Part shown: positions 52,761 through 63,174 of the stretch, one piece after another
How positions within the stretch are numbered: position 1 is the stretch's first letter
Layout: each line of letters opens with the position of its first letter
Assembly: GCA_040756515.1 (NCBI GenBank)
Contig: JBFLYW010000011.1
Span: forward strand, 1 to 64,000
DNA length: 64,000 nt
Origin: DSXH01 sp020724325
GTDB lineage: Bacteria > Bacteroidota > Ignavibacteria > Ignavibacteriales > Melioribacteraceae
Direction: 5' to 3'
Notes under the pieces: model-generated
The model's database searches: none
The model's input: the letters and a program-made list of their open reading frames with translations, nothing else
Told to the model about the DNA's origin: nothing
Translations under genes and position numbers: made by a program

Positions 52761-55652
52761 ATGAGTAGAAACAAGATTCTCTACAAATTAATTTTAATAA
52801 TATTATCTGCTGCTATTACATCCGCTCAAACATTGGTAACAACTGATCCGCAATTTTCTTCGCAGACAGATATTATTACTATTACTTTTGATGTTTCTAA
52901 AGCAACTCACCAAAACAAAATTGCTGGATATACCGGGGATGTATATGTTCATACAGGAGTAACAATTAAAACCGGGCATGGAACTGTAACAAGATGGCAA
53001 AACGTAATAGGAGTATGGGGAAATAATTCCGTGCAGCCAAAACTTACAAGAAAAAATACCGATGTTTATGAAATAACAATTGATAACCCCAGAACTTTTT
53101 ATTCCGTATCAGATCCATCACATAATATTACCGAGTTATGTTTCGTATTAAGGAGTGCTGATGGTTCAAAACAAACAGAAGATATATTCGTAGCATTATA
53201 TGAAGGCGGAATAACCGTTGTGATAAACACGCCAACTGTATCGGTCGGATTTGGCGACCCGATGCGATCGCCAGTCTTTGCAAAGCCGGGGGGAACGATA
53301 AATATTTCTGCCTCCGCCGCTGCTATAGGAACTACAACTTCTTCTATGAAATTGATTATTAACGGTTTAGAAAAAGCTGTGACTTCACAGGAAAATATTC
53401 AGTTTCAATTTGTTGCAGATCAGTACCCAACCGGAAGGAATGATGTTAAAGTAACAGCTGCTGATGTAGTTGGAAGAAAAGATTCAATAGAGTTTGTGAT
53501 ATTCAAAAATCCTGCTATAAGTTCGGCTGTTCTTCCACAAGGCAGTAGGCATGGAATTAATTATGACGGCAGCAATGTTACACTCGCACTCTTTGCTCCT
53601 AATAAAGAGTTTGTTTATCTAATAGGAGACTTCAACGACTGGAAAGTAGATGCAAATTATTTAATGAAAAGATACGTAGCGAAACCCGATAGCGTTATAT
53701 GGTGGATTACTCTTTCTAATCTTACTACGCAACAGGAATATGCTTATCAATTTTTGATTGATGGCACCTTAAGAATTTACGATCCTTACACAGATAAAAT
53801 TCTTGATCCTTCTAACGATGCTGAGATAATTAATTCTGGAGTTTACCCTAACTTAAAAACTTATCCATCACAAAAAACAAGTGGAATAGTTTCTGTTCTT
53901 CAAACCGGACAAACTCCTTACAACTGGAAAGTCATAAATTTTCAGAGACCTCCAAAAGAAAAATTAATTGTATATGAATTACTTCTGCGCGACTTTGTAA
54001 AATCGCATTCCTACAAGACGCTTACAGATACATTAAGCTACTTTAAAAAACTTGGAATCAATGCAATAGAACTGATGCCGGTTTCAGAATTTGAAGGGAA
54101 CGATAGCTGGGGCTATAACCCTATGACGTACTTTGCACCTGATAAATATTACGGTACAAAGAATGAATTAAAAAGATTTATTGATGCGTGTCATGAAAAC
54201 GGAATTGCTGTAATTCTGGATATTGTTCTTAATCATGCATACAATTCCAACTCGATGGCTCAGATGTACTGGGAAAATGGACGCCCGGCTTATAACAATC
54301 CTTGGTTCAATGTTCAATCTAATTTTCAAAACCCCGATGCGCAGTGGGGCAACGACTTTAACCACGAAAGTTTACACACACAATATTTTGTTGATAGAGT
54401 TCTTGAATACTGGTTAACTGAATATAAGTTCGATGGATTCAGGTTCGACTTTACAAAAGGTTTTAGCAATAGATTGAAAACAATGTCTGATCCTTGGGGA
54501 AGCGATTACGATGTGGATAGAATAAGGTTACTGAAACGAATTGTAGATAAAGTCTGGACGTACGATCCTACTGCAATTATGATATTCGAACATCTGGCTG
54601 TGAATCAGGAGGATAGCGAACTTGCTCATTATGGCAACGGAATACTGATGTGGGGAAACATGAATTACAATTACAGCGAAGCATCAATGGGATGGCTTGG
54701 CAATTCCAATTTCAGCAACATTTCTTATAAAGCCCGTGGCTGGACAAAACCTCATCTAATCGGTTATATGGAAAGCCATGACGAAGAACGATTGATGTAT
54801 AAGAATTTACAATTTGCAAACTCATCCGGTAATTACAACATAAAAAATCTTCAGACTGCGTTGAACAGAATTAAGCTGGCTGCAACATTTTTTCTTACAA
54901 TCCCGGGACCAAAGATGATCTGGCAATTCGGTGAACTCGGTTACGATATTTCTATTAATCACAACGGAAGATTAGGAAGAAAACCGGTTCCATGGATTGA
55001 TGAATTGAATTACTATACCAACAGCGACAGAAAAAGTTTATTCAACACGTTTGCAGCTTTAATCCGGTTAAAAAAACATTATAACGTTTTTTCCACAGAT
55101 AATTTTGTAATGGATTTATCAGGAGCTCAAAAAAGAATTAACCTTAGCCATTCATCAATGAACGCAGCTATAATCGGCAATTTTGATGTTAATGCCGGAA
55201 GCATAGCGCCGGCATTTCAATCCACAGGATGGTGGCACGAATTCTTTACGGGTGATAGTCTAAACGTGACAAATGTAAATGCACTTATTGATCTTCAGCC
55301 CGGAGAGTACCGCCTTTACACTTCAAAAAAATTAATCCCCTTTAATATAATTACTGATGTTAAAGAAGAACCTTATCTTAAAACAGATTTTGTTTTGTAC
55401 CAGAATTATCCAAATCCATTTAATTCGAGTACGGCTATAAGTTATCAGTTATCAACCAACAGTTATGTACAGTTAAAAATCTATGATATTCTTGGAAGAG
55501 AAACGGCAACTCTTTTTGAGGAATTTAAACCAGCTGGTAATTATAATTATACCTTTTCCATTATGAATTATACATTACCTTCCGGTATTTATTTCTACAG
55601 ATTATCAGTTAATGGTTCCGCACAAACCAAGAAAATGGTATATCTTAAATAA
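52761..55652 (+). CDS. secreted GH13 alpha-amylase-family enzyme with type IX secretion domain
   Basis: A 963-residue secreted glycoside hydrolase acting on alpha-glucans. Domains: a signal peptide; N-terminal beta domains (about 25-260); an E-set/CBM48-like domain (about 270-345, FVYLIGDFNDWKVD); the GH13 barrel with DIVLNHAYNSN, the nucleophile Asp in DGFRFDFTKGF, the acid Glu in IFEHLA and MESHDEERL; and a C-terminal beta domain. It ends in a YQNYPNPFNSSTAISYQLST sorting domain. Branching, debranching or amylase specificity is undecided. The plug-domain gene precedes it. Confidence 0.92.
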   Translation: MSRNKILYKLILIILSAAITSAQTLVTTDPQFSSQTDIITITFDVSKATHQNKIAGYTGDVYVHTGVTIKTGHGTVTRWQNVIGVWGNNSVQPKLTRKNTDVYEITIDNPRTFYSVSDPSHNITELCFVLRSADGSKQTEDIFVALYEGGITVVINTPTVSVGFGDPMRSPVFAKPGGTINISASAAAIGTTTSSMKLIINGLEKAVTSQENIQFQFVADQYPTGRNDVKVTAADVVGRKDSIEFVIFKNPAISSAVLPQGSRHGINYDGSNVTLALFAPNKEFVYLIGDFNDWKVDANYLMKRYVAKPDSVIWWITLSNLTTQQEYAYQFLIDGTLRIYDPYTDKILDPSNDAEIINSGVYPNLKTYPSQKTSGIVSVLQTGQTPYNWKVINFQRPPKEKLIVYELLLRDFVKSHSYKTLTDTLSYFKKLGINAIELMPVSEFEGNDSWGYNPMTYFAPDKYYGTKNELKRFIDACHENGIAVILDIVLNHAYNSNSMAQMYWENGRPAYNNPWFNVQSNFQNPDAQWGNDFNHESLHTQYFVDRVLEYWLTEYKFDGFRFDFTKGFSNRLKTMSDPWGSDYDVDRIRLLKRIVDKVWTYDPTAIMIFEHLAVNQEDSELAHYGNGILMWGNMNYNYSEASMGWLGNSNFSNISYKARGWTKPHLIGYMESHDEERLMYKNLQFANSSGNYNIKNLQTALNRIKLAATFFLTIPGPKMIWQFGELGYDISINHNGRLGRKPVPWIDELNYYTNSDRKSLFNTFAALIRLKKHYNVFSTDNFVMDLSGAQKRINLSHSSMNAAIIGNFDVNAGSIAPAFQSTGWWHEFFTGDSLNVTNVNALIDLQPGEYRLYTSKKLIPFNIITDVKEEPYLKTDFVLYQNYPNPFNSSTAISYQLSTNSYVQLKIYDILGRETATLFEEFKPAGNYNYTFSIMNYTLPSGIYFYRLSVNGSAQTKKMVYLK

Positions 55653-55731
55653 CTCCACAGCCGTAATAGTTAATAACGAAAATCTTCTGCTTAGTTGACA
55701 GACAAAAAACAAATGTACAGCAGCTTTTTTG

Positions 55732-57075
55732 TTATTCAAAATTTTCCGTTTCGTTGTCATAAATATGTTCATGGAAAATTTCTTCGAGTTCACTTTCAAA
55801 GAAAAATTTCTCTTCACCGAAAGCTGGTTTTAGTTCATCAAGCCATGTAGCTTTTTCATTATACCCGGCAAAGAATGGTCTGGCAATCCAATCTGGATTT
55901 CTTCCCTGTAGAAATCTCATAACAATAACATCAACATCTTGTACCTTACTGACACCAAGAACTTGAATTTTACCGGGAGTAGAACTCATACTTGGACCGC
56001 GAACTGTTCTACAAACACCGCTTACTCTTTGGTAAGCTTGGCGGAATATTTTCCATGCATCAACTAAAGAAACCGCAAAGAAGTGCTTGGCTCCTGTGTC
56101 TCTTGCAATAAACATATAATAAGGAATGCAATTATTATTAACCTGCTTACGCCACATTTCTGCCCAGATTTCGGGTGAATCGTTTATATGTTTTAGTACC
56201 GGCGATTGAGTTCTAATTTGAGCGCCTGTAGCTCTTATTTTTCTTATTGCCTCTTGCGCTGCTGCTGTGGATAATTCAATAGGGTGATTAAAATGCGCCA
56301 TTATTGCCAGATTTTTTCCCTTGCTTACAATCCTTTCGAATAATCTAAGCAATTCATCAGAATCGTCATCGGTCAAAAATCTGTAAGGCCAATAACTGAT
56401 TGCTTTGGTACCAATTCTAATTGTCTGTATATTATAAAGCGCATCGTCAAGGAGCCGGTCTATGTATGCTGAAAGAATTTTTGTTTTCATTATCAGCGGA
56501 TCCCCGCCGGTGAAAAGAACATCCGTTACTTCTCTGTTCTCTATAAGGTAACGGTATAACAGATCAATTTCCTTCATTGCAAATTTCACTTCGTTCATTC
56601 CAACAAATTGCGGCCATCGGAAACAGAATGTACAATATGCATGGCACGTTTGTCCCTGACTTGGAAAGAAGAGAACGGTTTCTCTGTATTTATGCTGAAC
56701 TCCGGGTAACTCGGTTCCATTGATTTTAGGAACATTATATTTTTGTCCGGCGGGATGCGGATTTAATTCCATTCTTATTTTATTTGCTTCATCATTTAAT
56801 ATACTCCGAGGAACATTCTTTTTTATCAATTCTTCTATTTGTTCATAATGTGAGTTAAGAAGCATTTCTTTCCTGGGAAACGTAAGGGTAAATATTGGGT
56901 CGAATGGAATATTATCCCAGTCAATCAAATTATCGACAACATAATTGTTTGTCTTAAATGGAAGGACATTACCAACAACTTCAATTGCAGAATTATCGCT
57001 ATTGGAAAGTTTCTGCATTTGAGGTATTTCAAAATAATTACGAATTGAATAACTCTTATATAAATTAGCTGCCAT
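55732..57075 (-). CDS. KamA-family radical SAM protein (lysine 2,3-aminomutase-like)
   Basis: A 447-residue radical SAM enzyme. The cluster cysteines are C144, C148, C151 in CHAYCTFC. TGGDPLIMKTKIL is the conserved GGDPL loop, and SSTPGKIQVLG keeps a lysine where KamA binds PLP. The family includes lysine and other amino-acid aminomutases and EpmB. The divergent C-terminus (FAGYNEKATWLDELKP) and lack of a KamDE neighbour leave the substrate open. Confidence 0.82.
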   Translation of the reverse strand: MAANLYKSYSIRNYFEIPQMQKLSNSDNSAIEVVGNVLPFKTNNYVVDNLIDWDNIPFDPIFTLTFPRKEMLLNSHYEQIEELIKKNVPRSILNDEANKIRMELNPHPAGQKYNVPKINGTELPGVQHKYRETVLFFPSQGQTCHAYCTFCFRWPQFVGMNEVKFAMKEIDLLYRYLIENREVTDVLFTGGDPLIMKTKILSAYIDRLLDDALYNIQTIRIGTKAISYWPYRFLTDDDSDELLRLFERIVSKGKNLAIMAHFNHPIELSTAAAQEAIRKIRATGAQIRTQSPVLKHINDSPEIWAEMWRKQVNNNCIPYYMFIARDTGAKHFFAVSLVDAWKIFRQAYQRVSGVCRTVRGPSMSSTPGKIQVLGVSKVQDVDVIVMRFLQGRNPDWIARPFFAGYNEKATWLDELKPAFGEEKFFFESELEEIFHEHIYDNETENFE

Positions 57076-57101
57076 ACTACCTCCAGTTTTAATTAAGTTA
57101 G

Positions 57102-57480
57102 ACTTTAGAGAAATTCAGAAACGTCGCTTCGAATCCCGCAAAACCGGATGAGAAATGTTATTCCGAAGGAGCGAAGCGACTGAAGAACTACGCATAGATT
57201 CTTCGCCTCACTTCGTTCGGCTCAGAATGACAGTACACTTTTTACTCTTTCATTCTGAAGGAATACCGACGCAGTCGGTATTACTGAAGAATCAACAACC
57301 TTGAAGGTCATGAGGAACTAAATAACAATTCTTGACCTTCAAGGTTTAAGTTCGACTTTCCCGGTCAGTCAACGACAGGATCGAAATGTTATTTCGATGG
57401 AGCGAAGTGACTGAGAAATGTTATTTCGAATCCCGCAAAACGGGATGAGAAATGACAAGTGATATTTTTCAGAAGTCACT
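57102..57480 (-). repeat. dispersed modular hairpin repeat, copy C
   Basis: Minus-oriented full copy. ATTCTTCGCCTCACTTCGTT, GGCTCAGAATGACAG, ATACCGACGCAGTCGGTAT and ACCTTGAAGGTCA with its inverse GACCTTCAAGGT are all present. Further CCCGCAAAACGGGA-type hairpins lie at both ends. It sits just upstream of the KamA-like gene and in the same orientation as copy D. Confidence 0.88.
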
Positions 57481-57643
57481 AAGTACTTGTTTAATATGGA
57501 GCAAATAAATCTGCAAACAAGAAAAACCAATTATACGAGTTATTTGCTTGCAGAGATGAGCGTTTAAGCAAAGAACTTTTTACAAGTTAAAATTTTTGAT
57601 GAAAATGTCAAGTTTAGTAAAAATTTTTCCGGCGGGAAATAAA

Positions 57644-57662
57644 ACCACCTTGTTCCGGTGGT
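57644..57662 (-). terminator. terminator hairpin after the 54-residue gene
   Basis: On the minus strand ACCACC and GGTGGT form a 6-bp stem immediately after the stop codon of the small gene and are followed by TTTTATTTC. Short but well placed. Confidence 0.65.
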
Positions 57663-57669
57663 CTTTTAG

Positions 57670-57834
57670 TTACTTAATAGTAGTTACTTTGCTAACATCG
57701 TCCAATTTCACAAATTTTTCCTGAAATTTATACGAGCCATTTGCAGTTTTAACAGTTTTGATAACTTTTACATTTACATGAGTTGGCCCATGTTTTTTCT
57801 TTGCTTTATCTGCAAAGGATTGTTGTTTTGCCAT
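57670..57834 (-). CDS. 54-residue basic protein between two repeat copies
   Basis: MAKQQSFADKAKKKHGPTHV followed by a VKVIKTVK...SYKFQEKFVKL core. It has AGGAG 8 bases before the ATG and a terminator hairpin straight after the stop, so it looks like a complete monocistronic gene despite its size. The core faintly recalls DUF4295-type ribosome-associated small proteins, but this is only an impression. It is flanked by repeat copies C and D. Confidence 0.65.
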   Translation of the reverse strand: MAKQQSFADKAKKKHGPTHVNVKVIKTVKTANGSYKFQEKFVKLDDVSKVTTIK

Positions 57835-57984
57835 TTTCTAAACTCCTAAATTTACGGGGCTAAATGTAAAAAAAATCCGGCTTAACTAAAAACTTATCAA
57901 ACTTGTTTAGATTGATGGTCAAATCTAAATCAATTCAGCATAAATTTCAGCAGAAACTGTATCGAACGGTTCTGCTGGATTATA

Positions 57985-58300
57985 ATAAAAAATGGAAAGC
58001 GAAGCGACTTAGAAGAGTCATTTCGAAGGAGCGGAGCGACTGAGAAGTGTTATGTCGAAGGAACGAAGTGACTGAGAAACTACGAATAGATTCTTCACCT
58101 CACTTCGTTCGGCTCAGAATGACATACACTTTCTACTCTGTCATTCTGAAGGAATACCGACGCAGTCGGTATAACTGAAGAATCAACAACCTTGAAGGTC
58201 ATAAGGAAATAAATGACAACTCTTGACCTTCAAGGTTATTGTTCTACTCGCCTTTTAAATCGGGATCGAAATGACAAACGATATTTTTCAGCGGTTCAAT
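57985..58300 (-). repeat. dispersed modular hairpin repeat, copy D
   Basis: Second minus-oriented copy, with the same central modules as copy C (ATTCTTCACCTCACTTCGTT, ATACCGACGCAGTCGGTAT, ACCTTGAAGGTCA and inverse). The CGAAGGAGCG-type units at its start occur in three variants. The rest of the gap to 58399 is AT-rich and without a gene. Confidence 0.88.
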
Positions 58301-58399
58301 AACTGAATGAGAAAATTGGAGAAAATATTAAAATACTGATATCATTTATTTCCATTACGGAATAAATAAAATCCAACTCGGTAAAAAGAGGAACTAAAA

Positions 58400-60472
58400 T
58401 TAACCTACTTTAGCCAGAATTAAATCGGCAAGAATTTTTCCTGTTTCTCTTAATTCATAATCACTAATACTAGATGTTTGAGTTTGGACTTCACTTTTCT
58501 CTTTCACTTTAATGCTGCTTAGCTTAGCCCGTTCTTCATCACGTTTCTTTTTGCGGGATTCCGCTAAATCTCTTTCTTCTCTGCGAACTTTTTCATTCAA
58601 AGAAAACTCTTTTTTATCGCGGTTGTAAATAAATTCGTTTATTTCATCCATAACAATTTGGAACTCTGGGTCATTTTTAATACGCTCGTCATGTTTTTTC
58701 TTTAAGCGGTCAATAAATTTAGAGAGATCTCCAAATTTGGAATAATTAGCCGGTTGAATCTGATCCCACGGTAAAGCAGCGGGCATAGAGCTTTCACCAA
58801 AATCTTCATGTGAATACGGTGATGGATATTCGATATCGGGCTTAACACCACGGTTTTGAGTACTGCCGCCACTTATTCTATAAAATTTTGCAACTGTTAG
58901 TTTTATCTGACCCAGCGTTTTATCTTTAACAGGAATAGTTCTGTTCAGATCAATAAGGTTTTGAACCGTTCCTTTACCAAAAGTATTTTCGCCTAAAACA
59001 ATTCCGCGTCCATAATCCTGAATAGCAGCAGAAAAAATTTCGGAAGCCGAAGCGCTAAAACGGTTAATCATTACTGCTAATGGTCCGTCGTAGGTAATGG
59101 ATGGGTCCGGATCCTGATTTATTTCAATAATGTTATTTGTACTTTTCACCTGAACAACAGGACCTTGTTTAATTAAAAGTCCGGTAAGTGTAATTGCTTC
59201 TTGGAGTGATCCGCCGCCGTTATTTCTCAAATCAATAATCACGCCGTCAACTTTTTCTTGTTTAAATTTTTCGAGAATTTCTTTTACATCGCGTGTTGTG
59301 CTTTTAAAATTTTGTTTTCCAGTTCTTTGAGCTTCAAAGTCGATATAAAAAGAAGGAATTTTAACAACTCCAATTTTGAAATTGGAGCCGTTTTCCTGAA
59401 TATTAAGAATTTCACTTTTTGCAGCTTGCTCTTCAAGTTTAACTTCATCTCTAATAATTCTGATTTCCTTTGGAGGGGAATTAAGATTGTCTTTCGCCTT
59501 TATAATTTTAAGGCGCACAACAGTTCCTTTCTTTCCTCTTATAAGCTGAATAGCATCATCAAGTCGCCAGCCAATTATATCAACAAATTCTCCGTTATCG
59601 CCCTGAGCAACACCAACAATTTTATCTTCCTCTTTCAAAAGACCGCTTTTATGAGCCGGACCTCCGGGCACAATGCTTGCAACAATTGTATAGTCGTTTT
59701 CACTTCGCAAAGTTGCGCCAATTCCTTCTAATGAAAGTTTCATTGCAATATTAAAGTTTGTTGAAGCCGCCGGAGAAAAATAATCCGAATGAGGATCATA
59801 AGTTCGCGTATAAGAATTCATAAAAAGAGAAAAGACATCTTCGGCTTCGTATTGTAAGATTATCTTGTGAAAATTTTGATATCGTTTGGCAAGAATCTCT
59901 GCGCTCCCTTTCCAATCTTTTCCTGATATAATAAGATTGAGAGCATCATTCTTAAGTCTTAAACGCCATAATTCATTCAACTCGTCCTCTGTTTTTGCCC
60001 ACGGTGAATTTGTTCTATCTGGCACATAATATTCATTAACTGAAAAATCAAATTCTGTTTTTAATATTTTGATTACAAACTGAATCCGTTCATTTACTCT
60101 TTGCTTGAAGATGTTGAATATTTTAAAGGGAATTTCGAGCTTGCCTTCTAACAGAAAATTATCGAACTGGTCGTGGTATTTTGCAAAAGATTCTACATCA
60201 GAAGCTAAAAAGTAGAGTTTGTTATTATCCAGGGTTTTGAAATAATCATCAAAAATAACCGACGAAAGAGAATCGTTAATAGGCTGTTTACGGTAATGGT
60301 AGTTCGAAAAAATTTGTGTGATAACCTGATTTATTCTTTTATAGGATTCATGGGGTAAAATTACTTTTGATGAATCTATTTTATGATCTTTTGATAGAAC
60401 AGCATCGGGGTTTTGAGCATAGAGGTTTCCAGTCCAAATAAAAATCAGACTTAGTGCTATTAAACTCTTCAT
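58400..60472 (-). CDS. carboxy-terminal processing protease (Prc/Tsp, S41)
   Basis: An exported serine protease of 690 residues that trims proteins at C-termini. Signal peptide (IALSLIFIWTGNLYAQ); helical N-domain typical of Prc; PDZ domain (about 240-330, IVASIVPGGPAHKSGLLKEED); S41 catalytic domain with FSASASEIFSAAIQDYGR (Ser) and ENTFGKGTVQ (Lys); a long charged C-terminal region (DUF3340-like). The size and order match E. coli Prc rather than shorter CtpA. Confidence 0.92.
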   Translation of the reverse strand: MKSLIALSLIFIWTGNLYAQNPDAVLSKDHKIDSSKVILPHESYKRINQVITQIFSNYHYRKQPINDSLSSVIFDDYFKTLDNNKLYFLASDVESFAKYHDQFDNFLLEGKLEIPFKIFNIFKQRVNERIQFVIKILKTEFDFSVNEYYVPDRTNSPWAKTEDELNELWRLRLKNDALNLIISGKDWKGSAEILAKRYQNFHKIILQYEAEDVFSLFMNSYTRTYDPHSDYFSPAASTNFNIAMKLSLEGIGATLRSENDYTIVASIVPGGPAHKSGLLKEEDKIVGVAQGDNGEFVDIIGWRLDDAIQLIRGKKGTVVRLKIIKAKDNLNSPPKEIRIIRDEVKLEEQAAKSEILNIQENGSNFKIGVVKIPSFYIDFEAQRTGKQNFKSTTRDVKEILEKFKQEKVDGVIIDLRNNGGGSLQEAITLTGLLIKQGPVVQVKSTNNIIEINQDPDPSITYDGPLAVMINRFSASASEIFSAAIQDYGRGIVLGENTFGKGTVQNLIDLNRTIPVKDKTLGQIKLTVAKFYRISGGSTQNRGVKPDIEYPSPYSHEDFGESSMPAALPWDQIQPANYSKFGDLSKFIDRLKKKHDERIKNDPEFQIVMDEINEFIYNRDKKEFSLNEKVRREERDLAESRKKKRDEERAKLSSIKVKEKSEVQTQTSSISDYELRETGKILADLILAKVG

Positions 60473-60593
60473 ATAATTATTCTTTCATCATTTGATTTAT
60501 AATACAGTGAAATATTCCGTTTGTTTCAATACTTAACCTGGTCCTAATTTTTTTTTGTGATAATTGACAATACAAAAATAACTACACATAACA

Positions 60594-62291
60594 TTACTCA
60601 TCAACATATAAAAATCTTTTAATTTTTTGAGTAGGAGTTTTTTCAAATGGCTCGCGTTGTTCAATTATTTTATTAATCTTAGAAAAAGTATTAACACGCA
60701 CATTAATTTTGATTAAGAGGTCTTTAAGAATTTGATTAATAATTTCTCTTGCCTTAGCTTCATTATGTCTTTGGATTCTAAATTCCTCATCAATTTGCTC
60801 ATAGTTAAGATAAATTCTTGCAATCAATCCGTCTTTTCTTTCAATAACAAGCGACTCCAGTACAAAATCAAACTCGTTGATTAGAGATTCAATTTCTTCG
60901 GGATAAATATTTTTACCATTTGGACCGATTATAACATTTTTAGATCTGCCTTTAATAAAGAGGTAACCGTCTTCATCAATAATTGCGAGGTCGCCCGTTT
61001 TAAACCAGCCGTCGCAATCAAAAACCTCTTTAGTTCTATCCGGGTCTTTATAATAACCCTTCATAACATTTGGACCTTTAACAAAAACTTCGCCTTCGCC
61101 GGTTTTAGGATCCGGATTATTCAACTTAATTTTTACATTAGGAATAGCAGCTCCGGCTGCTCTAAATCTTACATTTGCCGGCGAGGTTCCAGTTACCAAA
61201 GGAGATGTTTCCGTTAATCCATAACCAATTGCATAAGGGAATTGAGCTTCTTTAAGAAACCTTTCAACGTCTGCAGCTAGAGAAGCTCCGCCTATACAAA
61301 ACATTTTTAATTCTCCGCCAAAAGTTTTCATAAGCTTTTTACCTGCTATCTTATGTAGTTTTTTTCGAACAGCGGGTAATTTATATAACCCTCTTATAAT
61401 TGGCTTTTTATTTATCTCGGGTAAAATTCTTAACCGGAAAATTTTTTCGATAATTAATGGAACAGCAAGCATAATAGTAGGCTTAACCGCTGAAAGTGCC
61501 GGCAGCAACACTGAAGCAGTAGGAGGTTTATCCAGATATGTTACATTAGCGCCGGCAATAAAAGGAATTACTAACCCAAGTGTTGATTCAATTGTATGAA
61601 ACAGAGGAAGAATTGAAAGCATTCTATCGCCGGGGACTACATCTACAAATCCCAATGTCGAAATTGCATTTGATACAATGTTGGAATGTGTTAGAATTAC
61701 ACCTTTAGAGTGTCCGGTAGTACCGGAAGTATATAATATAGAGGCAGTGCTCTCTTCTTTAACTTCATCCGGAATTAAGCCAACAAACTTTAAAGCAGCT
61801 TCTTTAATTTTAGCAAATTCCTTCTTTCCGCCGTTAATTACTTCTTTTATTAAATCGTTTTTTGTTTCCGGAGGAATTATTGAGAAGTCGTCTATCAAAA
61901 TTCTTGTCTGTAAGGAATCGCCAGAAAAATCTTCAACCTTATTGAAATACCTGGCAGAAACAAATAGAGCTTTGCTTTCTGAATGACGAAGTATATGGTA
62001 AACTTCTGTTGAATGAAATTCAGTCATAATTGGAATAGCAACAGCTCCCATAGTAGTAACGGCAAAATAAGCAATTGCCCAGTTGGGTTGATTTTCACTT
62101 ATTATTGCTACTCTATCGCCAGTTGTTATGCCTTCGCTTTTTAGGAATAATGTAATGGTATCAACTTTCTTTTTGAATTCGGCAAAAGTAATTTTCTCTT
62201 TGTTTATAAAATGTACGGAAGGAAGATCCGGATACTTTTGAGCGGCGGTATTCAAAACATTTAACAACGTCCTTGGTTTTAATTCTATCAT
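60594..62291 (-). CDS. AMP-dependent acyl-CoA ligase (long-chain fatty acid)
   Basis: Activates a carboxylic acid, probably a fatty acid, through an acyl-AMP to acyl-CoA. The 565 residues show the AMP-binding signature ILYTSGTTGHSKGV, then GYGLTETSPLV, GWFKTGDLAIIDEDGYL and the hinge GRSKNVIIGPNGKNIYPEEI. The C-terminal Lys expected for adenylation is in the KTPTQKIKR tail. Chain-length preference cannot be read. The CDF transporter gene lies 31 bp upstream on the same strand. Confidence 0.9.
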   Translation of the reverse strand: MIELKPRTLLNVLNTAAQKYPDLPSVHFINKEKITFAEFKKKVDTITLFLKSEGITTGDRVAIISENQPNWAIAYFAVTTMGAVAIPIMTEFHSTEVYHILRHSESKALFVSARYFNKVEDFSGDSLQTRILIDDFSIIPPETKNDLIKEVINGGKKEFAKIKEAALKFVGLIPDEVKEESTASILYTSGTTGHSKGVILTHSNIVSNAISTLGFVDVVPGDRMLSILPLFHTIESTLGLVIPFIAGANVTYLDKPPTASVLLPALSAVKPTIMLAVPLIIEKIFRLRILPEINKKPIIRGLYKLPAVRKKLHKIAGKKLMKTFGGELKMFCIGGASLAADVERFLKEAQFPYAIGYGLTETSPLVTGTSPANVRFRAAGAAIPNVKIKLNNPDPKTGEGEVFVKGPNVMKGYYKDPDRTKEVFDCDGWFKTGDLAIIDEDGYLFIKGRSKNVIIGPNGKNIYPEEIESLINEFDFVLESLVIERKDGLIARIYLNYEQIDEEFRIQRHNEAKAREIINQILKDLLIKINVRVNTFSKINKIIEQREPFEKTPTQKIKRFLYVDE

Positions 62292-62322
62292 AACTCCATT
62301 TCCTTATTAGATCAAATAATCT

Positions 62323-63174
62323 CTAAACCGGATCTACATGAACAAAGACTTTTTGAACTTCTTCCAATTGTTCGAGGGTAAACCGTACTTGGTTTCCGAT
62401 ATCGTGAGAGATTTGTGTTGAATAGTTTTTATCTACTTCAATATGAATTTCAATATGAAATTTATCCCCTACATAATGAGAACGTATGTCATTAATACCT
62501 TTAACACCTTCCGTTTCCAGTGTAATTTTTCTTATTCTATCTTCAAAATTTTTATCTGCCGAACGACCCATTAAGTAATCTATATTCTGTCTTCCTACTT
62601 CATAACCAGTTTTGAAAATAAATGCGGCAACAAGAATTCCTGCAATGCCATCTATAAAATTGTATCCCAATCCTGTCCCAAATATTCCTAATAATGCAAT
62701 TGCAGATGTAAGCACATCATTCATGCTATCAACTGCCGCAGCATTTACAGCGGGACTTTTGAATAATCTGCCAATATAATTCTGATATCTATTCAACACA
62801 ATCTTAATAATAATTGTTGAACCAAGAACAATATAAACAGCGGGAAATGCTCTAACATTTTGCGGCTCAATAATTCTTTTAATCGATTCTTCCACAATAT
62901 TAATTCCCACAACAAATGCAAATACTGAAACAATAAATCCTGCAATCGGTTGTGCAGCATTATGTCCAAATTGATGCCTTGGGTCCGGCTTCTGATTTGA
63001 AACAAATACTGCCTTTTTTATTGCAAAGGAGGAAATAATATCTGTAAGAGAATTAAGCGCTTCTGAGATTACTGCAATCGAATTCGAAATGATTCCCGCA
63101 ATTCCTTTAATAACAAAAAGGAAGATGTTCACACAAAGTGTAACCTCAACTGCTCTTTTTAACCTATGAGGCAA
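62323..63174 (-). CDS. cation diffusion facilitator transporter
   Basis: Exports divalent metal in exchange for protons. 283 residues: six membrane segments and a cytoplasmic C-terminal domain (RSHYVGDKFHIEIHIEVDKN). The transport site residues are N-x-x-x-D in ALNSLTDI (segment 2) and D-x-x-x-D in DSMNDVLTS (segment 5). Zinc-type members carry His at one or both sites, so this set recalls the manganese-type CDFs, though that rests on memory of the family. Confidence 0.88.
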   Translation of the reverse strand: MPHRLKRAVEVTLCVNIFLFVIKGIAGIISNSIAVISEALNSLTDIISSFAIKKAVFVSNQKPDPRHQFGHNAAQPIAGFIVSVFAFVVGINIVEESIKRIIEPQNVRAFPAVYIVLGSTIIIKIVLNRYQNYIGRLFKSPAVNAAAVDSMNDVLTSAIALLGIFGTGLGYNFIDGIAGILVAAFIFKTGYEVGRQNIDYLMGRSADKNFEDRIRKITLETEGVKGINDIRSHYVGDKFHIEIHIEVDKNYSTQISHDIGNQVRFTLEQLEEVQKVFVHVDPV

